Assembly (NCBI GenBank): GCA_029552825.1
Contig: JAKPDL010000151.1
Location: 1-64,000 of the forward strand
Direction: 5' to 3'
Length of the DNA stretch: 64,000 nt
Source of the DNA: Bacteroidota bacterium
GTDB lineage: Bacteria; Bacteroidota; Bacteroidia; Bacteroidales; VadinHA17
Part shown: positions 1 through 8,153 of the stretch, piece after piece
How positions within the stretch are numbered: the stretch's first letter is position 1
Layout: each line of letters opens with the position of its first letter
The notes under the pieces: generated by a model
The model's input: the letters and a program-made list of their open reading frames with translations, nothing else
Told to the model about the DNA's origin: nothing
The model's database searches: none
Program-made: the position numbers and the translations under genes

Positions 1-631
1 TGCTTGGCTGAAGGGTATTTGCCATAACTTTCAGCAGTGTTCTTTTCAATCCTGTTGCCGAAACATATGTTTCCGTACAACCTTTTTTCCCACACCCGCA
101 TTCTCTGTCGGAATAGCCAGGCTTGATAGTAGTATGACCCAATTCACCTGCAAATCCATCATTGCCATAAACCAGTCTGCCATTTACAACAAAACCGCTT
201 CCAAGACCGGTGCCGAGAGTAAGTACTACAAAATCCTTCATTCCTTTTGCGGCTCCGTAAATCATCTCCCCTACAGCCGCAGCATTTGCATCGTTGGTAA
301 CTATAATTGGAAGTGAAGTATATTTTCTGAAGAAATCTGCAAGAGGCGTTATTCCCTTCCATGGTAGTCCGGCAGGATATTCAATAGTACCCCGGTTGAT
401 ATTACCCATTGGAGCACCTATTCCGAATCCGGCAAGCTCCGCTTTACCTCCGAGACTATCCAATGCCTTTATAACTTCATTATACACAACTTTCGTAAAT
501 TCTTCAGCATCAGGATAATGTGCGGTTTTAACAGAGCCTCCGGCAAGAATGTTTCCTTCCCTGTCTACAAGACCAAAAACACTATTAGTACCTCCTATAT
601 CGATTCCTGCGGCTACTTTTTTTCCAGCCAT
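1..631 (-). CDS. ROK family sugar kinase, C-terminus cut by window edge
   Basis: Probable ATP-dependent hexose kinase (glucokinase-like) of the ROK family. It reads leftward off the window, so only the first 210 codons are present. Visible are the phosphate-binding GIDIGGTN (residues 9-16), the catalytic Asp in TNDANAAA (D114), GTGLGSG (141-147) and the ROK zinc site formed by H167 and CGCGKKGC (179-186). There is no N-terminal helix-turn-helix, so a kinase is more likely than a ROK repressor. The ATG at 631 gives the expected family N-terminus. It is a close paralog of the ROK gene at 1517-2470 and lies downstream of it on the same strand. The sugar substrate cannot be told from sequence. 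Confidence 0.9.
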   Translation of the reverse strand, partial: MAGKKVAAGIDIGGTNSVFGLVDREGNILAGGSVKTAHYPDAEEFTKVVYNEVIKALDSLGGKAELAGFGIGAPMGNINRGTIEYPAGLPWKGITPLADFFRKYTSLPIIVTNDANAAAVGEMIYGAAKGMKDFVVLTLGTGLGSGFVVNGRLVYGNDGFAGELGHTTIKPGYSDRECGCGKKGCTETYVSATGLKRTLLKVMANTLQPS

Positions 632-867
632 CAAGCAGAAAAATTGGTTTAAGTTCAGGATACAAATATCAATAAAATAATGCAATTAAAATATTACACC
701 TTATTTTTTTATCATAAGAATCTAAACCTAACCTTATGAATATTATCGAATATGTTTATATTACGGTTTATTTATTTACCGATTTCTGCTGGCATGTTAA
801 CAGACAATTTAAGGACTATTATATCACTCTTTACATTCGTCATTCAACCTGTTACCAGCACTACTGA

Positions 868-1530
868 TTAAATGAATCTCAGGATTCCAAAATACTCAGG
901 TCGGTGAAAATCAGGCATAAGTGTACCTACAGGATTCCACGAAAGATAATGCGGTACTTTTAATTTATCGCCGCATTTATAAAAATTTGCTCTTATCTCC
1001 TTGCCCTCAAAAGATTCAATTGTATGATAGCAGAAAACTCCAAAAGGAATTATTATAGTAAGCTCCCAGGATATTCTGCCTTCCACTTCTCTCACAGGTT
1101 TATTTCCTGATGAAGGAAATACTCTCAATTTTGAAATTACTGATTCAGGCAGAGGCTGCCTCTCCTCCCTGTTTCTTCCTGCACCTATATAGCAGGTTCC
1201 GATTGCATTGAATTCCAGATTATAATATATCCCGTCGGCAGCAGGCTCAATGAAAAACTCTACACATGAATCTTCCCATACCCTGTCATTATGAGATGTC
1301 TTTTCAGCTTTAAAATAATTTTCAGCTACCCTGTATTTAAGAAAAATTGCCCTTTCACTATACCTTATATCAAATTCTACTTCAGGTTTATATGGAAACT
1401 CTTTCCAGTTCACCTCATCAATAAAATGTCCGGAACCCTCGAAGTTCATCCTTGATGAAACTTCTAAGGGATCCGGACACTTTTCCGGAAAGAATTCTTT
1501 TCTTACTTCAAGTATTTTAGAGAATCTCAT
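868..1530 (-). CDS. Carbohydrate-binding family 9-like protein
   Basis: A 220-residue protein resembling the CBM9-like (DOMON-type) beta-sandwich proteins of Bacteroidota. Suggestive segments are DRVWEDSCVEFFIEP, YNLEFNAIGTCY, RANFYKCGD and the C-terminal LSWNPVGT...PDFHRPEYFG. No signal peptide is visible with the start chosen at 1530; an upstream in-frame ATG at 1566 lies deeper inside the preceding gene and adds 12 non-conserved residues. The start at 1530 overlaps the end of the upstream ROK kinase by 14 bp, suggesting translational coupling. Pairing with sugar kinases fits carbohydrate handling, but ligand and function are unknown. The family assignment is from recognised motifs, not an alignment. 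Confidence 0.75.
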   Translation of the reverse strand: MRFSKILEVRKEFFPEKCPDPLEVSSRMNFEGSGHFIDEVNWKEFPYKPEVEFDIRYSERAIFLKYRVAENYFKAEKTSHNDRVWEDSCVEFFIEPAADGIYYNLEFNAIGTCYIGAGRNREERQPLPESVISKLRVFPSSGNKPVREVEGRISWELTIIIPFGVFCYHTIESFEGKEIRANFYKCGDKLKVPHYLSWNPVGTLMPDFHRPEYFGILRFI

Positions 1531-2470
1531 TCCATGCGAGTGCGGCGGCACCCAGAACAGCAGCATTGTGTTCTTTTATACCTGAAGGCAGAACCTCAAA
1601 CCTGCCTCTGTACCAGGGCATAACATACTTGTTTATATGTTCCCTGAGAGGTTTGAACAGAAGTTCTCCTGCATTCACCAGTCCGCCAAAAAGGAAAACT
1701 GCCTGTGGACTTGAAAAGATAACTGAGTTGGCAATACCGAGTGCCAGTTTGTCTGCTGTATAGTCGAAAGCTTTCAGTGCAACGGGATCTCCCTTGGCAG
1801 CTGCCTCTGCCACCATCTTCGATGTGAGTTCTGCTGGTGATACTTTTCTCAGTGGCGTTTCTTCCCTCATTTCGCTAAGCAGAAGCAGTACTGTTCTTAC
1901 CAGACCTGTTGCTGATGCATAGGTTTCAAGGCAACCATGACTTCCACAGCCGCATGCTCTTCCACCTGGCACAATAACCATATGACCCAGCTCACCTGCA
2001 AAACCGGTGTGGCCATAAACCATCTGACCGTTTACAACAATACCACTGCCGAGACCTGTTCCAAGTGTCAGAACAATGAAATCTTTCATGCCCTTTGCAG
2101 CGCCGAAAATCATCTCACCCATTGCAGCAGCATTCGCATCATTGGTCAGAACAACCTTTACTGATGTCTTCTTTTCTATCATATCTGCAATGGGAATAAT
2201 GCCCCGCCAGACAAGATTTGTTGCCTGCTCAATGGTACCCTTGTAATAATTACCATTCGGTGCACCGATACCTATGCCCCTGATATTCACATCCCCGGCC
2301 TTCTTTCGCATGTCGCTAACAGCCCCGGCAATGGCGTCGACAAACCCCTGTACCTCCGGATATGAGGTAGTAAGAAGACTGGCTTCAGCCAGAATATTTC
2401 CATCTCTGTCAACCAGACCCATCACTGTGTTGGTTCCACCTATGTCAATACCTGTTACAACTTCTTTCAT
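1517..2470 (-). CDS. ROK family sugar kinase (glucokinase-like)
   Basis: A full-length ROK kinase of 317 residues, the usual family length. It should phosphorylate glucose or a related hexose with ATP in the cytoplasm. Key sites are GIDIGGTN (7-14), the catalytic Asp in TNDANAAA (D111), GTGLGSG (137-143) and the zinc site H163, C173, C175 and C180 in CGCGSHGC. No DNA-binding domain is present. It heads a minus-strand series with the CBM9-like gene (14 bp overlap) and a second ROK paralog at 1-631. A good TATATTTG promoter box lies about 50 bp upstream. Substrate is not determinable from sequence. Confidence 0.92.
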   Translation of the reverse strand: MKEVVTGIDIGGTNTVMGLVDRDGNILAEASLLTTSYPEVQGFVDAIAGAVSDMRKKAGDVNIRGIGIGAPNGNYYKGTIEQATNLVWRGIIPIADMIEKKTSVKVVLTNDANAAAMGEMIFGAAKGMKDFIVLTLGTGLGSGIVVNGQMVYGHTGFAGELGHMVIVPGGRACGCGSHGCLETYASATGLVRTVLLLLSEMREETPLRKVSPAELTSKMVAEAAAKGDPVALKAFDYTADKLALGIANSVIFSSPQAVFLFGGLVNAGELLFKPLREHINKYVMPWYRGRFEVLPSGIKEHNAAVLGAAALAWNEIL

Positions 2471-2518
2471 AATTTAAGATTTAAAAGAATTAAACATTAA
2501 CTTGTTTTATCTGTGTCT

Positions 2519-2526
2519 CAAATATA
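2519..2526 (-). promoter_or_regulatory. Bacteroidota -7 promoter box for the ROK operon
   Basis: The minus strand reads TATATTTG, a perfect match to the Bacteroidota -7 consensus TAnnTTTG, 48 bases upstream of the ROK start at 2470. No clear TTTG -33 element is seen at the usual spacing, so this rests on one box. Confidence 0.45.
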
Positions 2527-2571
2527 ATAAGTCCTGATTTAAAAAAATACCAATTAAGTTTTTTTAGCATG

Positions 2572-4359
2572 TTACCTTGTCTGCTGCTGCTTTATGTCTC
2601 TCAACTTCCAGGATTTTTCATTTCTCCTCCCAACATCCCACTCCTGTTCAATACGCCAGTCGGTCTTAACATCAATTTCGTCAGGATAAAACGAAACTGG
2701 TTCGGGCTGCAGTTTTAAATCATAATCGCCTGTATTCCATCTGCCGTCACCATTAAAATCGTATATTACCCTCAAACGGTAGGTCCCTTTTTCAAGAAAA
2801 GGGAAAAGAACCCTTTCGTTTGCTTCAGCCTTCTGTTCAGCAATAACTTTTTCACTCTTATCAAGCAGTTGAACTATCATCTTACCTTCACCGTTATTCA
2901 GTATCACTGTAAGATGCCCGAAAGAGCTCTCAGGCCTCACAGTAAAAGTAAAAGCTGCCGAATCAGAAACTATTCCATAAATACTCCTGAACGCTCCCCG
3001 GGTGGTAATAAGCTGGTATCTCATTTCTTCGGCAAGTTTTGCCTTCAGAATATATCTCTTACGATCTGTAGTATCGGCAAAAAGCTGATAAGGTATCACA
3101 GTCCTTTTGTCTTTTTCAGCAAGATAAAGTTTTATTCCAGATGTATCCGGCTCAAGCAAAGGAATTGCTGAAGCCAACATTATATTTTGCCCCGGCTTAA
3201 GAAAACCTCCTGAAATATTAGTGGTGATACTCAATATCTCCCTTTTTTCTTTTCCCCTCACTGGCTTAACCGCAAAATACCTCATGGGTATTGTGTCCGT
3301 ACGGTAAACTAAATTATCAGTAGAATCTGTAAAAGGATACTTTATTAAAGTTCTTATTTCCTGTTGCGACCACAGCAGGCTTTCAAGAATCCATACAGTC
3401 ATAGTATCTCCTGTCGCATTCTTTTCAATCAGAAATTTATCTTTTTCATCTGCAATAAAATCAAATGCCAGAGAATCCGGAGGCCTTGAGAGAGTATAAA
3501 CCAATTTGTACTGCATACTGCGGGTAGAAGAGGTAAGGTAATATTTTTTTACAGGAGCTGTGAAAAGATAAAGCTGGTAATCGCCTTCAACAGGTATGGG
3601 GCGCTTCAGCGAATCAACCCTGCTCCCGTTCATTAAACTGTCCTCCCCCGGTGAGAGATAATTGCTTTCAGGACTTACGTCAATAACATGGTCGTAAAAT
3701 GCAAAAGCTTCATCCTGAAGATCATAAAGTTTGTTGTTATTATTGTCTGAAAGTGCATATAACCTGTATTTTCCGGGTTTTACATTATTAATCCTGAAGA
3801 ACCCTGTTTCACTGGCAATAGTAACATAATCGGGTATCCTTTTCCGCGGAGCAGAATCGGCAAGTTCACTGTGAAGCATCACCAGCACATTTTTAGAAGG
3901 ATTAAGAGAATACGACATAAACACATTGCCTGTTACCGAAAGGGAATCGATATAACCTCCGGTTGAAAAAACAAACTGAAAATTAACCAGCGGATTACCC
4001 TCATTAAGGTCCCTGATCGCATCCTGAAAATAAAGCGTATATGTAACACTGTCTTTCAGCTCTTCGGAAAACTCAATTTTTAATGTTTTACCCCTGAGTG
4101 AAATTTCAGGTTTTCTGTCCATCGGAGGGGAAATCATAAATTTTTCATTCAGCTTGTCAAGGGTAATATATTCATTAAAGGTTATCTGGATACTTTTGCC
4201 TTTGAAAAAAATGCTGTTCTGTGGAGGCAGACTTTTTACAACTACAGGAGGATCAACGTCTTTCGGCCCGCCCGAAGGAGCTACCATCTTCGCACATGAT
4301 GCAAGGTAAACTACAATTGCGAAAACTCCTGCTGACGTAAACAACAAAGCCTTTTTCAT
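2572..4359 (-). CDS. Ig-like domain outer-membrane lipoprotein
   Basis: A 595-residue predicted lipoprotein. The start at 4359 (MKKALLF) places a hydrophobic signal peptide ending in the lipobox LASC with Cys22; the longer frame from 4392 adds residues before the signal. Residues about 35-135 look like a bacterial Ig-like (Big_5) domain with an ITFNEYI...LNEKFMISPP segment, followed by a carboxypeptidase-regulatory-like stretch (FRINNVKPGKYRLYALSDNN) and another beta-rich C-terminal domain with an Asp-rich YDFNGDGRWNTGDYD loop that could bind calcium. This domain order is common in Bacteroidota surface lipoproteins of unknown function. It is divergently transcribed from lgt, which would lipidate it. 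Confidence 0.8.
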   Translation of the reverse strand: MKKALLFTSAGVFAIVVYLASCAKMVAPSGGPKDVDPPVVVKSLPPQNSIFFKGKSIQITFNEYITLDKLNEKFMISPPMDRKPEISLRGKTLKIEFSEELKDSVTYTLYFQDAIRDLNEGNPLVNFQFVFSTGGYIDSLSVTGNVFMSYSLNPSKNVLVMLHSELADSAPRKRIPDYVTIASETGFFRINNVKPGKYRLYALSDNNNNKLYDLQDEAFAFYDHVIDVSPESNYLSPGEDSLMNGSRVDSLKRPIPVEGDYQLYLFTAPVKKYYLTSSTRSMQYKLVYTLSRPPDSLAFDFIADEKDKFLIEKNATGDTMTVWILESLLWSQQEIRTLIKYPFTDSTDNLVYRTDTIPMRYFAVKPVRGKEKREILSITTNISGGFLKPGQNIMLASAIPLLEPDTSGIKLYLAEKDKRTVIPYQLFADTTDRKRYILKAKLAEEMRYQLITTRGAFRSIYGIVSDSAAFTFTVRPESSFGHLTVILNNGEGKMIVQLLDKSEKVIAEQKAEANERVLFPFLEKGTYRLRVIYDFNGDGRWNTGDYDLKLQPEPVSFYPDEIDVKTDWRIEQEWDVGRRNEKSWKLRDIKQQQTR

Positions 4360-4378
4360 GAATCTGAATAACAGGATA

Positions 4379-4386
4379 CAAACATA
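4379..4386 (-). promoter_or_regulatory. -7 promoter box for the Ig-like lipoprotein gene
   Basis: The minus strand reads TATGTTTG, matching TAnnTTTG, 20 bases upstream of the chosen start at 4359. It overlaps the longer in-frame ATG at 4392, which supports the shorter start. Confidence 0.45.
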
Positions 4387-4483
4387 CACCAAATTTTTAT
4401 TCTTTTAAGCCAGTGCTGACTCTGGAGCATAATTATAAAATTTAATACACACCTGATTCCGGATAGCGGAATTAAATATTTTC

Positions 4484-4491
4484 TACCTTTG
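4484..4491 (+). promoter_or_regulatory. -7 promoter box for lgt
   Basis: TACCTTTG matches TAnnTTTG exactly and lies 22 bases upstream of the lgt ATG at 4514. The expected -33 TTTG is not obvious. Confidence 0.45.
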
Positions 4492-4513
4492 AAACCGTTT
4501 AAAACCTGTCGGT

Positions 4514-5329
4514 ATGCAATTGCTTATTATTCCCTGGGACCCTGATCCTGAAATATTTCGTATCGGTTCATTTGCTATTAGATGGTACGGATTACTCTTT
4601 GCTTCTTCTTTTCTGTTTGGTTATATAATAATGAAAAAGTTCTTTGCGAATGAGAAGGTTAATGAGGATATACTCGACCGGCTTACAGTATATATTGCAC
4701 TGGGCACAATAATAGGAGCCCGTCTGGGCCATTGCCTCTTCTACGAGCCTTCATACTATCTCCGCAATCCCGTTGAAATTCTTAAAATTTGGCACGGTGG
4801 ACTTGCCAGTCATGGCGGTGCAATAGGTATACTTATTGCATTATGGCTTTTCGAAAGGAAAGAAAAGAAAGGCTATTTCTGGGCACTCGACAGAATTGCA
4901 ATTGTTACTGCGCTTGCAGGCTTCTTTATCCGCATGGGAAACCTGATGAACTCAGAAATATATGGCGTAGAAACTACTTTGCCATGGGGTTTTGTTTTCC
5001 TGAGAAACAATGAAGTTGTTCCTAAACATCCCACTCAGATTTATGAGGGTCTATCTTACCTTATTATTTTCTTTATTCTCTACAGATGGTACTGGAAGAA
5101 GAAAGGTAATATTTACCAGGGACTGCTGATAAGCGTCTTCCTCATCCTCGTGTTCTCAGCAAGATTCATGATAGAATTTGTTAAAGAACCACAGGTGGAA
5201 TTCGAAAAATCAATGATTCTTAACATGGGACAGATCCTCAGTATACCGTTTATCCTTGCAGGAATCTGCGGAATTTTCCTGAGTCTGAAATATAAAGTAC
5301 CCGGCGTAAAGCCTGTTCAGAAAAAGTAA
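4514..5329 (+). CDS. lgt: Prolipoprotein diacylglyceryl transferase
   Basis: Transfers a diacylglyceryl group from phosphatidylglycerol to the lipobox Cys of prolipoproteins at the inner membrane, the first lipoprotein maturation step. It has 271 residues with about seven membrane segments, a typical length. Recognisable Lgt motifs are FAIRWYGLLFA near the N-terminus, ARLGHCLFYEP, the HGGLASHGG loop with the catalytic-type His, the signature RMGNLMNSEIYG, and the C-terminal SARFMIEFVKEPQ. It is monocistronic: convergent with the tetR gene, whose stop codon abuts its own. Its partner lspA lies at 49562. The many predicted lipoproteins in the window are its expected substrates. Confidence 0.97.
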   Translation: MQLLIIPWDPDPEIFRIGSFAIRWYGLLFASSFLFGYIIMKKFFANEKVNEDILDRLTVYIALGTIIGARLGHCLFYEPSYYLRNPVEILKIWHGGLASHGGAIGILIALWLFERKEKKGYFWALDRIAIVTALAGFFIRMGNLMNSEIYGVETTLPWGFVFLRNNEVVPKHPTQIYEGLSYLIIFFILYRWYWKKKGNIYQGLLISVFLILVFSARFMIEFVKEPQVEFEKSMILNMGQILSIPFILAGICGIFLSLKYKVPGVKPVQKK

Positions 5330-5914
5330 TCACTCTTTCCTTAATATCCCATAGAAAAGCATATCAAGAACAGCATTAACGCGGTCTTCAACATCAATTT
5401 CCTTCTTTTTCCAGAAAAGGGGTACTTCAAAACCTTTCATCGCAGTCTGGATTGCCATTGCCATATATTCACTATTCTTGACCCTGAAGACATTTTTTCT
5501 GTTGCCATCATAAAGTATGAGCCTTAAAATGGCCAGTTCTTCAAGGTCATACTTTGCCCTTATTTTCTCGATAAAATCAAAGTGATCCAGATTCTTGTCA
5601 AATATTGCGTTATAATAATTGGATAGTTTTTCGAATGCTTTCATTCTTACTCTTACATAATTCTTCATCTTATCAACAGGAGAATCCACCGCTTTTATTG
5701 CCCTTGTAAGCTCGCTTCTTAACAAATTTGCTTCATATCTGACAACAGCCTCGAAAATCTCTTCCTTGCTTTTAAAATAATAATAAATGGAACTTTTACC
5801 CATTTTCAATTCACGGGCAATCTCTTCCATTGTCGTCTTACGGAATCCATACCTGCCAAAAATATCCCTTGCAGTTGAAATGATTCTTTTTCTTATTTCT
5901 TCTTTATTAACCAT
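5330..5914 (-). CDS. TetR/AcrR family transcriptional regulator
   Basis: A 194-residue one-component repressor. The N-terminal helix-turn-helix is clear: IFGRYGFRKTTMEEIARELK followed by MGKSSIYYYFKSKEEIFE, roughly residues 18-53. The C-terminal ligand domain is divergent, so the inducer is unknown. No transporter or enzyme gene is divergently adjacent; the only upstream feature is the 533-bp gap, and an imperfect inverted repeat overlaps its own promoter, which suggests autorepression. Its stop codon abuts the lgt stop. Confidence 0.93.
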   Translation of the reverse strand: MVNKEEIRKRIISTARDIFGRYGFRKTTMEEIARELKMGKSSIYYYFKSKEEIFEAVVRYEANLLRSELTRAIKAVDSPVDKMKNYVRVRMKAFEKLSNYYNAIFDKNLDHFDFIEKIRAKYDLEELAILRLILYDGNRKNVFRVKNSEYMAMAIQTAMKGFEVPLFWKKKEIDVEDRVNAVLDMLFYGILRKE

Positions 5915-5945
5915 TTATTATTTTATCAAGCCTATATACAATTCT

Positions 5946-5970
5946 ATACAAATATAGTAAACTATTGTAT
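5946..5970. promoter_or_regulatory. Candidate TetR autoregulatory operator and promoter box
   Basis: ATACAA (5946-5951) and TTGTAT (5965-5970) form outer arms, with TAGT and ACTA (5955-5958, 5961-5964) as inner arms around a central AA. The minus strand box TATATTTG (5956-5949) for the tetR gene lies inside it, 35 bases upstream of the start at 5914. Repressor binding here would block the promoter. The symmetry is imperfect and binding is inferred. Confidence 0.4.
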
Positions 5971-6111
5971 GATAAAATTTTTTAGAATATTCTGGTCGAT
6001 TATTCTAATATTATCAGCTTTATTTCCTTAAAAGTTCAATTCCAAAAGAATAAATTCTTTATCAACTTTTTTCAGGACGCTAAAGAAACGGGAAAGGGGT
6101 TGGATGATAAG

Positions 6112-6138
6112 CCCCCTCTTTACGAAGTAGAGAGGGGG
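6112..6138. repeat. Strong GC-rich hairpin followed by a G-rich tail
   Basis: An inverted repeat with 11-base arms (CCCCCTCTTTA and TAGAGAGGGGG, one mismatch) around a 5-base loop, followed by TTGGGGGTGAG. The arm-plus-tail layout resembles small dispersed intergenic palindromes seen in many bacterial genomes. No T-run follows, so it is not a standard terminator. Confidence 0.6.
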
Positions 6139-6403
6139 TTGGGGGTGAGTACATTTTTTAAGCTTCCCCCCTGGCGTCTGTCTGACTGGCGTCAGCCGGG
6201 CAGGGAAACAAGAAAGGGGATCAATTAATCATTGAAACGGGAAAGGAGGTTATTACTCCATAAAGAAACAGGAAAATGTATAATTATTTTTTAAACTTCT
6301 TTCAGGACGACACACCTCTGTTGGTTAATAAAGTTTTCTGCCATTTTACATTTTACATTAAAAATTAACCAGTATAATTTAAATGCGATACTTAACTATT
6401 TTA

Positions 6404-6411
6404 TAATTTTG
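6404..6411 (+). promoter_or_regulatory. -7 promoter box for the mtnA operon
   Basis: TAATTTTG matches TAnnTTTG, 37 bases upstream of the mtnA ATG at 6448. The -33 element is not clear. Confidence 0.4.
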
Positions 6412-6447
6412 TAAATTAATTCTTCAGGTAACCGGATATTCATATAA

Positions 6448-7554
6448 ATGAGAATAGAAGGCAAGAGTTACCGCAGTGTCTGGATTGAAGAAAACAAACC
6501 TGAAGTTGTAAAAATTATCGATCAGGGGAAACTGCCGTTTTCTTTTGAGATCAAGGAACTTACATCGGTTGAAGATGTGTACAATGCTATTTCAGAAATG
6601 GCAGTAAGAGGGGCTCCTGCAATAGGTGTAGCAGGGGCTTACGGCATGTACCTTGCAACACTTGAAATTACGGTTCACACAAGGATACATGAACATCTTC
6701 GAAATGCTGCTTCATACCTGAGTTCTGCACGGCCAACAGCAATAAATCTTTCATGGGCCGTTAGTAGGGTGTTGAAAAATATTGAGGAATGTGAATCACG
6801 CACTGAAATTATAAGTAAGGCTTTGAAATCTGCACAGGAAATCTGTGAAGAAGAAATAAAAAAATGCATTGAAATAGGGAATTACGGATTTGAAATAATA
6901 AAGAATATCAGTCTGAAAAAAAATGGGGACTCTGTAAACATACTTACACATTGCAATGCGGGTTGGCTTGCCTGTGTCGATTATGGCACTGCCACAGCAC
7001 CTGTCTATACTGCAAGAGATAAAGGTATACCGGTTCATGTGTGGGTTGATGAAACACGCCCAAGATACCAGGGGGCACGAATAACCTGCTTTGAACTCGA
7101 AAATGAAGATATCCCTCATACACTCATTACCGACAGTACAGGTGGCTACCTGATGCAAAAAGGGATGGTTGATATTGTTATCACAGGTAGTGACAGAGTG
7201 ACACGCTGCGGAGATTGTGCCAATAAAACCGGAACATACCACATCGCTCTTGCTGCAAAAGACAATAATGTACCTTTTTACATCGCAGTGCCATCCTCAT
7301 CATTCGACCTGAATATTTCAGACGGATTGAAAGAAATCCCCATTGAAGAAAGATCTCCGGAAGAAATAACAGAAACAGAAGGAATTAACGGTAATTCCAT
7401 TAATAAAGTTAGAATATGCAATTACTCTACCCGGGCAGTTAATTATTCATTTGACATAACTCCTGCCCGCCTGATTACAGGATTAATTACAGATAAAGGA
7501 GTCATAAAGGCAGAAGAAAACAATATTGTGAAACTATTTAAGAAAAACAGTTAA
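6448..7554 (+). CDS. mtnA: S-methyl-5-thioribose-1-phosphate isomerase
   Basis: Isomerises 5-methylthioribose-1-phosphate to 5-methylthioribulose-1-phosphate in methylthioadenosine salvage. It has 368 residues, close to the family length. The catalytic Cys is C169 in LTHCNAGWLA and the catalytic Asp is D249 in ITGSDRV, with the conserved MAVRGAPAIGVAGAYG (51-66) and ETRPRYQGARIT (202-213) segments, so this is MtnA and not an eIF2B-like relative. Its stop codon directly touches the ATG of the class II aldolase, and mtnP follows, giving a three-gene operon. No mtnK, mtnC or mtnD is in the window. Confidence 0.93.
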   Translation: MRIEGKSYRSVWIEENKPEVVKIIDQGKLPFSFEIKELTSVEDVYNAISEMAVRGAPAIGVAGAYGMYLATLEITVHTRIHEHLRNAASYLSSARPTAINLSWAVSRVLKNIEECESRTEIISKALKSAQEICEEEIKKCIEIGNYGFEIIKNISLKKNGDSVNILTHCNAGWLACVDYGTATAPVYTARDKGIPVHVWVDETRPRYQGARITCFELENEDIPHTLITDSTGGYLMQKGMVDIVITGSDRVTRCGDCANKTGTYHIALAAKDNNVPFYIAVPSSSFDLNISDGLKEIPIEERSPEEITETEGINGNSINKVRICNYSTRAVNYSFDITPARLITGLITDKGVIKAEENNIVKLFKKNS

Positions 7555-8151
7555 ATGAACGGATTGGTCAAGTTTAATTGCCACTGGACACAGACAGGTC
7601 CGGTGATATCGGACGAACAGTTCGAAATTATCAATTACTGGCGTGAAGTTCTTTATAATATGGACCTTATCGGTGCTTATGAAAATGGCGTTGGATTTGG
7701 AAACATAAGCATGAGAACGGGTCCAGGTAACCAGTTTATCATTACGGGCTCCTCCACGGGTGAGATACCAGAACTGGAACCAGAACATTATGTTAAAGTG
7801 GTTTCATTCAATATTGATGAAAATGCAGTTCAATGCATTGGTCCTCTTAAAGCCTCTTCCGAATCGCTTACCCACGCTGCCATCTACATGTCAGATCCCG
7901 ATATTAATGCTGTAGTACATGTTCACGACATCGACCTCTGGAATGAACTGATCCACAAGGCTCCAACCACTAACCCTGGAATGGATTACGGAACAATGGG
8001 ACTTGCAAAAGATATACTGAGGCTTTTCAAGGAACCAGAGGTATATGAAAAAAGAATAATAATTATGGCTGGCGACCGTGCAGGAATTCTCACTTTCGGT
8101 CACGACATGGACGAAGCAATAAATGTTCTTATGCAACATCTCAAGAAATAG
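7555..8151 (+). CDS. Class II aldolase/adducin family protein, candidate methylthioribulose-1-phosphate aldolase
   Basis: A 198-residue zinc-dependent class II aldolase-fold protein. Family features are GNIS (49-52), TGSSTGE (64-70), the acid E103 with H107 in SSESLTH, and the metal pair H122 and H124 in VVHVHD. The segment that normally carries the third His ligand reads MAGDRAG, with D174 in that place and H183 nearby. Between mtnA and mtnP, it could be the aldolase of the DHAP shunt, cleaving 5-methylthioribulose-1-phosphate to DHAP and methylthioacetaldehyde, or the MtnB dehydratase. The lack of mtnC and mtnD nearby favours the aldolase. Fold is sure, reaction inferred. Confidence 0.8.
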   Translation: MNGLVKFNCHWTQTGPVISDEQFEIINYWREVLYNMDLIGAYENGVGFGNISMRTGPGNQFIITGSSTGEIPELEPEHYVKVVSFNIDENAVQCIGPLKASSESLTHAAIYMSDPDINAVVHVHDIDLWNELIHKAPTTNPGMDYGTMGLAKDILRLFKEPEVYEKRIIIMAGDRAGILTFGHDMDEAINVLMQHLKK

Positions 8152-8153
8152 TA

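Larger units (their letters stand above)
5915..6447. other. 533-bp intergenic region with decayed repeats
   Basis: No convincing gene. From left to right it holds the tetR promoter and putative operator, an unremarkable AT-rich stretch, a strong hairpin (6112-6138), a GC-rich segment with two GGCGTC copies (about 6170-6200), and several copies of a GAAACRRGAAAGG-like motif near 6085, 6204, 6234 and 6264. A TTTCAGGACG motif occurs near 6068 and again near 6298. The right end carries the mtnA promoter box. It looks like a repeat-rich spacer, not a lost gene. Confidence 0.6.
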
